DNA from: an uncultured Eubacterium sp.
GTDB taxonomy: Bacteria; Bacillota; Clostridia; Lachnospirales; Lachnospiraceae
Direction: 5' to 3'
NCBI GenBank assembly: GCA_905236225.1
Contig: CAJOPM010000120.1
Coordinates: 1-13,165, forward strand
DNA length: 13,165 nt
Shown here: piece after piece, positions 1 through 5,832 of the stretch
Numbering within the stretch: the stretch's first letter is position 1
Layout of the letters: each line of letters begins with the position of its first letter
Notes under the pieces: model-generated
The model's input: the letters and a program-made list of their open reading frames with translations, nothing else
Database searches by the model: none
Told to the model about the DNA's origin: nothing
Program-made: the position numbers and the translations under genes

Positions 1-506
1 GTGATAATCTCTACTCCGTCCTTGGTTAAATCATCCCAATCCTTAATGCCCTTCTCATTGCCTGAGCGAACCAAAAATACAATTGTTGATGTATATGGTG
101 AAGAATTCAGTTCAAACTCTTCAAGCCATCCCGATTCAATAAGTCCAGCCTCTTCTATAAGAGTGATATCATGTGCAAGCGCAAGTGTTACTACGTCTGC
201 ATCAGCTCCCTCTACTACAGATCTTGCCTGAGAACCGCTGCCACCGTGAGACTGAACGATCTCTACATCCTGTCCTGTCTCTTCCTGATAATGAGCCTTA
301 AAAAGCTCGTTGTATGCTTCATAAAGCTCTCTGGTAGGATCATATGACACATTGGTAAGTGTTAATGTTCCTGACTCATCCGATGCTCCGGCATTGGAAT
401 CTGAAGATGCGCTCTCCTGCGAGGAGCTTCCACATCCTGCAAGAGCTCCGGCTGCAAGAACCGCTGCTGCACTTATTGCTACAATTGTTCTAAATTTCTT
501 TTTCAT
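1..506 (-). CDS. Sulfate/thiosulfate ABC transporter substrate-binding lipoprotein (partial, C-terminus outside window)
   Basis: Predicted extracytoplasmic solute-binding lipoprotein that captures sulfate or thiosulfate for a CysTWA-type ABC importer. Translating from the ATG at 506-504 gives 168 complete codons running off the left edge. Residues 1-25 form a lipoprotein signal peptide: MKKKFR positive start, Ala/Leu-rich core, then ALAGC with the lipidated Cys at 25. A Ser/Glu/Asp-rich linker follows. The mature domain carries NVSYDPTRE (52-60) and SHGGSGSQARSVVEG (86-100), followed by ADADVVTLALAHDI. These are hallmark segments of the Sbp/CysP sulfate-binding family, the SHGGSG stretch lying in the oxyanion-binding region. 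The start is supported by GGAGG (515-519) 8 nt upstream. The gene is divergent from a LacI-type repressor, and the rest of the transporter presumably lies to the left. Sulfate-family membership is secure; Sbp versus CysP cannot be separated. Confidence 0.88.
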   Translation of the reverse strand, partial: MKKKFRTIVAISAAAVLAAGALAGCGSSSQESASSDSNAGASDESGTLTLTNVSYDPTRELYEAYNELFKAHYQEETGQDVEIVQSHGGSGSQARSVVEGADADVVTLALAHDITLIEEAGLIESGWLEEFELNSSPYTSTIVFLVRSGNEKGIKDWDDLTKDGVEII

Positions 507-531
507 TTTTATTGCCTCCAAAATGATTAAC

Positions 532-551
532 TAATAGTTATTTTACTATTA
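532..551. promoter_or_regulatory. Inverted repeat 1 in the divergent spacer, over the proposed transporter -10
   Basis: Perfect 7-bp arms TAATAGT / ACTATTA separated by 6 nt. It overlaps the proposed -10 box of the sulfate-binding gene, so a protein bound here could block that promoter. Its centre (541.5) lies 42 bp left of the centre of operator 1. No known factor is recognised for it. The region is very AT-rich, so chance palindromy is a real alternative. Confidence 0.4.
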
Positions 552-567
552 TTATTTTTAATTTCAA
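540..567 (-). promoter_or_regulatory. Candidate sigma-70-type promoter for the sulfate-binding protein gene
   Basis: Read on the minus strand: TTGAAA (-35, 562-567), 16-bp spacer, TAAAAT (-10, 540-545). Each hexamer differs from consensus by one base. Transcription would start near 533, giving a leader of about 27 nt that contains the GGAGG site. That leader is too short for a riboswitch. Operator 1 (577-590) lies about 9 bp upstream of the -35 and inverted repeat 1 covers the -10. An alternative -35, TTGTCA, overlaps operator 1 but pairs with a poorer -10. Confidence 0.45.
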
Positions 568-576
568 GACAGCTTT

Positions 577-590
577 TGACAACGTTTTCA
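577..590. promoter_or_regulatory. LacI/CcpA-type operator 1
   Basis: TGACAACGTTTTCA matches the catabolite-responsive element consensus TGWAANCGNTNWCA at all but one position and has the central CG typical of LacI/GalR-family operators. A near-identical site lies 79 bp to the right, and the adjacent gene encodes a LacI-family protein, so autoregulation plus control of the divergent transporter gene is the simplest reading. CcpA itself is the main alternative ligand. A perfect TTGACA (576-581, plus strand) overlaps the site, but its nearest -10-like hexamer is only 14 bp away, so no plus-strand promoter is called from it. Confidence 0.6.
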
Positions 591-609
591 GCTTGTATTT
601 TCCTGCATT

Positions 610-631
610 TTATGTTATTTTACTAACATAA
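610..631. promoter_or_regulatory. Inverted repeat 2 in the divergent spacer
   Basis: Perfect 8-bp arms TTATGTTA / TAACATAA separated by 6 nt. It shares the 12-mer GTTATTTTACTA (614-625) with inverted repeat 1 (537-548). Its centre (620.5) is 42 bp left of the centre of operator 2, the same offset seen in the first module. TATTTT at 616-621 could be a weak plus-strand -10 for the repressor gene. The function is unknown and is inferred only from symmetry and position. Confidence 0.4.
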
Positions 632-655
632 CAAACCGAGCAATTCACGTTTTAG

Positions 656-669
656 TGCAAACGTTTTCA
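656..669. promoter_or_regulatory. LacI/CcpA-type operator 2, just upstream of the repressor start
   Basis: TGCAAACGTTTTCA shares its last 10 bases (AACGTTTTCA) with operator 1 and has one mismatch to the cre-type consensus. It ends 3 nt before the AAAGGA ribosome binding site (673-678) of the repressor gene. Occupancy would therefore act as a roadblock or block initiation, the usual design of LacI-family autoregulation. Confidence 0.6.
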
Positions 670-685
670 TATAAAGGAATCTTCT

Positions 686-1684
686 ATGTCTTTAAAGGAA
701 ATAGCTAAAATGACAGGTACTTCTGTCTCGACGGTCTCACGCATACTTAATAACCCCGGCTATCAAAGCCGAAACAAAGAACTTACGAACAAGGTTTTTG
801 ATGCAGCTGCCAGCATTGGATATATCCCTAATACATCTGCCCAAAGACTTAAAGGATCTTTCGTCGATAAAGCCGAACTAACCGTCGATCTTCTAATTAC
901 ACGCTTTACCTCTGTCGATGAGGATGATTTCTTTTTAGAGATCAGTCAGCTTATAAAAAAAGAGCTGCTCTCATCGGGATGCAGAATTGGAAATACCTTC
1001 GATTTACCCTCTATGCTGGAGCTCAAAAACAAACCGGCGCGGCAGCAAAACACAGGGCTTATTGTACTTGGAAAACTTCCTATGCAATTCAAGAACATTA
1101 TCACAAGACATTATGCACATTTTATCGGCGTGGACAGAAATCCCACTCAATGGGAATATGATGAAGTAGTATGTGACGGTCAAGCCGCTGCAAGAAGCGC
1201 AATGGAGTATCTGCTCAGTCTCGGTCATACCCGCATTGCATACATCGGCGACTGCACCTCCGAATCAAGGTACTTAGGCTATTACAACACCTTGATAGAC
1301 AACCGACTCCCCCTTAATTACAACGACATATATCAGACAAACCAAACCGAATCTCAGGGATTTGATACGTATATGAAGATACTAAATGCTCCCAGCAGAC
1401 CTACCGCGATATTTTGCGCAAACGACAGCACCGCAATCGGTGTGTTAAATGCCATGAACAAAACACGCAAAAGCGGCTATATGCCCTCCGTTATCTCAAT
1501 AGATAACAGTGAAGCCTCTTCAAAAACTTCTCCCATGCTTACCACAATTGAAGTGCCTAAAGAAGAAATGAGCCATTTATCTGTGCTGCTTCTTCTTGAT
1601 CGCATCAAAAAAAATACCCCTACCCATATAAGAGTAGAGGTTCCCAGTAGACTGATAGTAAGGGAAAGCTGTTCTTTCATATAG
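686..1684 (+). CDS. LacI/GalR-family transcriptional repressor
   Basis: A 332-residue DNA-binding repressor of normal family length. Residues 1-21 form the helix-turn-helix, with SVSTVSRILNN as the recognition helix region. GYIPNTSAQRLKG (45-57) is the end of the headpiece plus the hinge helix that enters the operator minor groove. Residues from about 65 to 330 form the periplasmic-binding-protein-like effector domain, with family segments GVDRNP (148-153), LSLGHTRIAYIGD (177-189), PTAIFCANDSTAIG (239-252) and RLIVRES (322-328). The effector is usually a sugar in this family, but the residues do not identify it. The ATG at 686 is supported by AAAGGA at 673-678. Two matching operators lie in the upstream spacer, so autoregulation is likely. 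Divergence from a sulfate-binding gene is an unusual pairing. Confidence 0.93.
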   Translation: MSLKEIAKMTGTSVSTVSRILNNPGYQSRNKELTNKVFDAAASIGYIPNTSAQRLKGSFVDKAELTVDLLITRFTSVDEDDFFLEISQLIKKELLSSGCRIGNTFDLPSMLELKNKPARQQNTGLIVLGKLPMQFKNIITRHYAHFIGVDRNPTQWEYDEVVCDGQAAARSAMEYLLSLGHTRIAYIGDCTSESRYLGYYNTLIDNRLPLNYNDIYQTNQTESQGFDTYMKILNAPSRPTAIFCANDSTAIGVLNAMNKTRKSGYMPSVISIDNSEASSKTSPMLTTIEVPKEEMSHLSVLLLLDRIKKNTPTHIRVEVPSRLIVRESCSFI

Positions 1685-1708
1685 TAACCGGGTTATAACA
1701 AGATTATA

Positions 1709-2842
1709 TCAAGCTCCAATCACCTTTGCCTCATCAGCATATACACAATTCTTTCCCTGCTGCTTTGCTTTATATAAACATTCATCTGCCCGACCATAAA
1801 GCTGTTCAAATGTAATATCTTCTTTGAAGTTGGTATGCGCCACGCCTATACTGACCGTAACATAGGGATGCAGACTATCCGGAGAATGCTCCATCTTAAG
1901 CTGGTAAATAGACTTGCGGATTGCCTCTCCTCTTTCTATTGCCTGCTGCCTGGTAAGTCCCGTAAATACAAGCAAAAACTCCTCTCCTCCGACACGGCTT
2001 ACAATATCGCTCTTTCTTCTGGCATTTTTCCTGATCTGAGATGATACGGTACTGATGCATCGATCTCCGGCCGGATGACCGAAAGTGTCATTGTAACACT
2101 TGAAATCATCTATATCGAGCATAATAATAGTCATATTAATCTTGTGCCTTCTGCACATTTGCCAAATTGATTCAATACGTCTGTTAAGACCTCTACGGTT
2201 ATAAAGCTTGGTCATAGGATCCGTATCTGCATCATTCTGAGCTTTCTTAAGGTAGTAGTGATTCTTCATCTTTTCTCTGACACTCATATAAGAAAGCTCT
2301 GATATAACACTTGAAAAGCCTACAGCTGCAAACATACATATCACAAGCTCTATAGACCATCCACTTATTGAAAGATTTGCGCATGCAACTGCCGCAAGTG
2401 TTATCATCCATATAAGCGTCATTTTTACGCTCCAGAGCATAGCCCATGAAACCGCTGCTGATAGAATGATAAATACCATCTGCTGGAAATATATATTTCT
2501 AAACAAAAGAGCATCTGCAAAAACTGAACATGCTAATGCAACTAAGCAGACTTTTCTGCTTAATATTCCGGTATCTTTTGATAGCAGCGCTAAGTATGAT
2601 GTGGCTATAGCTGTCACTATAAGCGCTTCTGTAATAATTAAATATATCAGAGGGTTTCCGACAATACAGCCGTCACTTAACACGCTTTTATTTGCATATA
2701 AAAAAGGAAAAACAATAGCGCACAATGCCCCTACAAGGACAGTTCTTCTGCAGCCTTCTTTTTCCATGTTATCCGATATATATTTTCTTTCTCCTGCCGA
2801 TTCTTTTGATTTACTCCCTGTCATTTTCATCCTCAATATCAT
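1709..2842 (-). CDS. Membrane-anchored diguanylate cyclase (GGDEF domain)
   Basis: A 377-residue protein predicted to make cyclic di-GMP from two GTP. After a basic N-terminus, residues 34-180 contain several hydrophobic segments (roughly 34-50, 64-87, 97-115, 120-136, 141-158 and 164-180). They form a membrane sensor domain not matched to a named MASE family. The GGDEF domain spans about 205-372. It includes DTDPMTKLYNRRGL, LDIDDFKCYND (242-252) with the metal-binding Asp, the active-site loop GGEEF (285-289), and an allosteric I-site RxxD (R276-D279) five residues upstream, so product inhibition should operate. The motif is the active GGEEF variant. There is no EAL or HD-GYP domain. Start: the ATG at 2842 has AGGA about 5 nt upstream. 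An internal ATG six codons later (2824) also has GAGG at a good distance, so the true start may be there. It converges on the LacI-type gene. Confidence 0.92.
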   Translation of the reverse strand: MILRMKMTGSKSKESAGERKYISDNMEKEGCRRTVLVGALCAIVFPFLYANKSVLSDGCIVGNPLIYLIITEALIVTAIATSYLALLSKDTGILSRKVCLVALACSVFADALLFRNIYFQQMVFIILSAAVSWAMLWSVKMTLIWMITLAAVACANLSISGWSIELVICMFAAVGFSSVISELSYMSVREKMKNHYYLKKAQNDADTDPMTKLYNRRGLNRRIESIWQMCRRHKINMTIIMLDIDDFKCYNDTFGHPAGDRCISTVSSQIRKNARRKSDIVSRVGGEEFLLVFTGLTRQQAIERGEAIRKSIYQLKMEHSPDSLHPYVTVSIGVAHTNFKEDITFEQLYGRADECLYKAKQQGKNCVYADEAKVIGA

Positions 2843-2883
2843 CGCTTCCTACATATGCAATGATTTCTCCCTAGACATGTACG

Positions 2884-2912
2884 ATTTTATCATTTATGTA
2901 TACAAAAGTAAA
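2884..2912 (-). promoter_or_regulatory. Weak candidate promoter for the diguanylate cyclase gene
   Basis: Minus strand: TTTACT (-35, 2907-2912), 17-bp spacer, TAAAAT (-10, 2884-2889). The predicted start is near 2877, leaving a leader of about 35 nt. The -35 matches consensus at 4 of 6 positions and the -10 at 5 of 6. The 112-bp gap between the LRR gene and this gene shows no hairpin with a T-tract, so read-through from the upstream operon is also possible. Confidence 0.3.
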
Positions 2913-2954
2913 GTTGACCTTTTTAATACTTTCAAGCGAATTTTGATTTTCTCC

Positions 2955-4274
2955 CTAAATATCAAATTCTTCTATATTAAAGCCAAGCTTTTCATTTCTA
3001 TACTCCATCAGCATAGCAGATAATTTACCTACATGTGCGCTATTTATAATCTCCAGCGCTATGTCTATATTGTTATTATCAAAACAACTACCCGAGATTA
3101 ATTCCCTCATCTCGTCGGTATCTTCTCTTGAGGCCACATCAGCTATTATAGCTTCAAATTCATCTTCTAAAAACGAGCGATACCGTTCTTTATTTATTTC
3201 GGACAATTCAATTGCATAATGCAGTCTGCAAAGAGCCATCATCACTTTATCTTTTATATTTTTGTAGCTTTCCCACACTCTGTCATAGGCGCTATAGTCG
3301 TAAATATGATCCGCTTCTTCATTTGAAAACAGACGACAAATCTCTTCTTTTCTGTATACGGGCACCTGCGGGATGTAAAGGCGTACCTCATCTTTTTCAA
3401 ATATAAGTTTCTTCATATTATCGCAATGGGAAAAGGCATTTTTATCAACATATCTGATATTTGCAGGAAATGTAACGCTTGAGAGTCTCTCATCGCAAAA
3501 TGCTCCTTCCAAAATACGAGTTACTTTATCATCTATCCTATATTCCTCCGGCAGGGCAAAGCAAAAAATCAACGACAGTCCGTCTTTTGTTTTCTGATAA
3601 AGCGCTGTATCATCGCTCATTAGATACTCACTGTCCTGTGCAGCAATAATTTTTGCAATACCCAGCATCTTCTTATCCCATGTAAAGCTTCTGTTGATTG
3701 CAGATGCCTTGATTGTTTTTAAAGAAGACGGTAAATATATTTCTTTAAGAGCATCTATTCCCGTAAATGCGTCATCTTCGATTAAGGTACATCCATCCAT
3801 TACCTTATAGCTACTGTCTTGAATATTATCAAGCATGCATATTAGCACAGTCTCATTGTCTACTCTTTTATACAATGCACATCCGTCAGTGAAATAGACT
3901 TTATTATTTTCATCAATATTCCACCTAATACCTTTTAAATTCGACTCTGCGCATATATCTCTAACACTTGAGGGAATAAAAATTTCCTCTATGGAAGTAA
4001 GAAATATAAAATCCTCCCCTATATACTCAAGACCTTCATTAAGATTTAATTCTCTAAGGTTTATGCAATATTTAAACGCTTCTTTTTCTATCCTCCTGAT
4101 TCCGGCAGGAAGCGTGACCTTTTCTATATTTTCTCCATATTCGCTAAAAGCTTCGCTTCCGATAGCCCTCACTTTATATGAGTCAATATATTCAGGTATA
4201 ACAACATTACACTCATCTGAATTAAACTGTGTTATTATAATTTCTTTTTCATTTAATTTACTGTATTTAAACAT
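2955..4274 (-). CDS. Cytoplasmic BspA-type leucine-rich-repeat protein with helical C-terminus
   Basis: A 439-residue protein with no signal peptide, membrane segment or LPXTG anchor, hence presumably cytosolic, unlike surface BspA proteins. LRR_5-type repeats, with the pattern 'F..C..L..+.LP..+..I...AF', lie at about 34-103 (VTLPAGIRRIEKEAFKYC and following), 155-190 (DDAFTGIDALKEIYLPSSL) and 248-292 (GAFCDERLSSVTFP, NAFSHCDNMKKLIF). The last 130 residues or so are mostly helical and charged, ending NIDIALEIINSAHVGKLSAMLMEYRN, which resembles an ankyrin-like cap. LRRs normally bind proteins, so a recognition or adaptor role for the adjacent ATPase is inferred. The ATG at 4274 overlaps the end of the ATPase gene by 8 nt (4267-4274) and has only a poor Shine-Dalgarno sequence, suggesting translational coupling and matched expression. 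No enzymatic motif is seen. Confidence 0.85.
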   Translation of the reverse strand: MFKYSKLNEKEIIITQFNSDECNVVIPEYIDSYKVRAIGSEAFSEYGENIEKVTLPAGIRRIEKEAFKYCINLRELNLNEGLEYIGEDFIFLTSIEEIFIPSSVRDICAESNLKGIRWNIDENNKVYFTDGCALYKRVDNETVLICMLDNIQDSSYKVMDGCTLIEDDAFTGIDALKEIYLPSSLKTIKASAINRSFTWDKKMLGIAKIIAAQDSEYLMSDDTALYQKTKDGLSLIFCFALPEEYRIDDKVTRILEGAFCDERLSSVTFPANIRYVDKNAFSHCDNMKKLIFEKDEVRLYIPQVPVYRKEEICRLFSNEEADHIYDYSAYDRVWESYKNIKDKVMMALCRLHYAIELSEINKERYRSFLEDEFEAIIADVASREDTDEMRELISGSCFDNNNIDIALEIINSAHVGKLSAMLMEYRNEKLGFNIEEFDI

Positions 4275-5817
4275 TGCTCTGTTCTTCGATCTGCTCTAAA
4301 TCAATCTTTTGAAGTTGCATATCAATCTTTGCCAATCTTTCGTATACCTGGAATTTTTTATTGTACTTAAAGTATTTCTCGCATCCCTTTTGTCCTATAA
4401 ACTTGGCGCTGTCATAATTAACCGTAAGATCAGTAACCAAAATCAGCATCTCATTTCCTTCTCCAAAGGCCTTTTGAGCAAATACAAACAAATTATCAAG
4501 ATGCGACTTAATTTTAATAATATCCTCTTTTAGTGATGTTGCAGAAGATGCATAACACTCCCTAACCGCCTCGAATACTTCCTTTCTAACATCTTCTTTT
4601 GCAGTAATTTCTTTAATGTAATTATTAATAAGCCCTGTTGCTATCTGCAACCCTTCTCGTTCAAGAGAGCCGATCGTTCCGCTTTTTTTGCGTTTTTCAA
4701 GTTCGTCTTCAAGCTGTATTCTCTTATCAGATAATGCTGCCGTAACACCTTGTATGTCATTTCTTACTTCTCTTGCCCCAACAGCTCGTTTTATATCTTT
4801 AAGCGGGGTCTGCAGTGTCCTCATAGCCGTCTCAAATCTGACGTTCTTTCTAATCTCATCTTGAACGGCATCAAGAAGAAGTCCCAATATAGACAATCTT
4901 TCATCAAACGGCGCATCCTTTGCTTGTTTGATAATATTTTTTTCTACCTTGCCTTCAAGAATTTCCGTGATATGATAGTCTCTCTTATATTTGCAAAACA
5001 AATCATAATAAGAAGCAAAATCCCTTGAAATTTTCTTATTATATAAAAATTGACCTATCAGGATATCAGTGATTTCAAATCCTTTTTCCTCATAAATATA
5101 TAAAGTTTTAGATAAATCTTCCCAACCTCTTGCCGTAACATAACTTTTGCCATCGACCGTATTTTCAATTGCATAAAAATCAGTTTTTTTAATATCAAGA
5201 TATGTAATTATCGCACTGTGAAGGCCGACATTAACAGCATATCTTCGCCAGGTATCATAATCAGCATCGACTTTTAGAACCCTCATTCTATCCATAGTGG
5301 CAATGTCAAATTCTCTTACGGACCTGTTAAACTCCGGCGGATTTCCTGCAGTAACAATTGCCCATCCTTCCGGCACCTGATGCCTGCCAAATGTCTTGTA
5401 TTGAAGAAATTGAAGCATAGAAGGTGACAGCGTCTCAGATACACAGTTAATTTCGTCTAAGAATAATATTCCTTCTTTTTTACCGGTCTTTTCCATAACA
5501 TCATATATTGATGCAATTATTTCACTCATCGTATACTCTGAAATATCATATTCTACACCTTCGTAGCTTTTATGTTTGATAACAGGCAGACCCAGTGCAC
5601 TTTGTCTGGTGTGATGAGTCATTGAATATGAAACCAGCGCAATATCCATCTCCTGAGCAATCTGCTGCATAATTGCAGTCTTACCTATTCCTGGAGGCCC
5701 CATCAAAAAAACAGGTCTTTGCGCCGAGATCGGTATTTTTACATTTCCGTATTCATCTCTGCTAAGATATGTCTCCACCGATTGTCTTACCTGTATCTTT
5801 GCTTCATTAATATTCAT
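4267..5817 (-). CDS. MoxR-type AAA+ ATPase with long C-terminal extension
   Basis: A 516-residue ATPase, a probable remodelling motor paired with the VWA protein encoded just upstream. The AAA+ core occupies about 20-290. It has Walker A GPPGIGKT (40-47), Walker B ILFLDE (117-122), sensor 1 Asn in TAGNPPEFN (N159), and FDIATMDRMRVLKVD (170-184), which carries the conserved Arg of this class. Residues 300-516 are a charged, largely helical extension. It includes a probable coiled coil around 360-405 (LSDKRIQLEDELEKRKKSG) and a basic/acidic C-terminal tail, longer than in minimal MoxR proteins of about 330 residues. The start at 5817 is supported by GAGGG (5825-5829) 7 nt upstream. The VWA gene ends 15 nt before it. 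The layout resembles RavA/ViaA-type partnerships in principle, but no LARA domain is evident and orthology is not claimed. Confidence 0.9.
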   Translation of the reverse strand: MNINEAKIQVRQSVETYLSRDEYGNVKIPISAQRPVFLMGPPGIGKTAIMQQIAQEMDIALVSYSMTHHTRQSALGLPVIKHKSYEGVEYDISEYTMSEIIASIYDVMEKTGKKEGILFLDEINCVSETLSPSMLQFLQYKTFGRHQVPEGWAIVTAGNPPEFNRSVREFDIATMDRMRVLKVDADYDTWRRYAVNVGLHSAIITYLDIKKTDFYAIENTVDGKSYVTARGWEDLSKTLYIYEEKGFEITDILIGQFLYNKKISRDFASYYDLFCKYKRDYHITEILEGKVEKNIIKQAKDAPFDERLSILGLLLDAVQDEIRKNVRFETAMRTLQTPLKDIKRAVGAREVRNDIQGVTAALSDKRIQLEDELEKRKKSGTIGSLEREGLQIATGLINNYIKEITAKEDVRKEVFEAVRECYASSATSLKEDIIKIKSHLDNLFVFAQKAFGEGNEMLILVTDLTVNYDSAKFIGQKGCEKYFKYNKKFQVYERLAKIDMQLQKIDLEQIEEQSNV

Positions 5818-5832
5818 ATCATATCCCTCTTT

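Noticed and set aside
1..231. Plus-strand open frame at the left edge
   Set aside because: It is antisense to the sulfate-binding lipoprotein frame, which has a signal peptide, lipobox, ribosome binding site and family motifs; the plus-strand translation is Ser-rich with no family resemblance.
520..533. Riboswitch or T-box leader before the sulfate-binding gene
   Set aside because: The space between the proposed transcription start and the ATG is under 30 nt, too short for a structured leader.
1685..1708. TAACC-GGTTA palindrome between the convergent LacI-type and cyclase genes as a bidirectional terminator
   Set aside because: The stem would have only about 4 bp with a 3-nt loop and no T-tract follows on either strand.
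2466..3023. 185-codon plus-strand open frame across the cyclase/LRR junction
   Set aside because: Antisense to two well-supported genes, no convincing ribosome binding site, and no recognisable domain.
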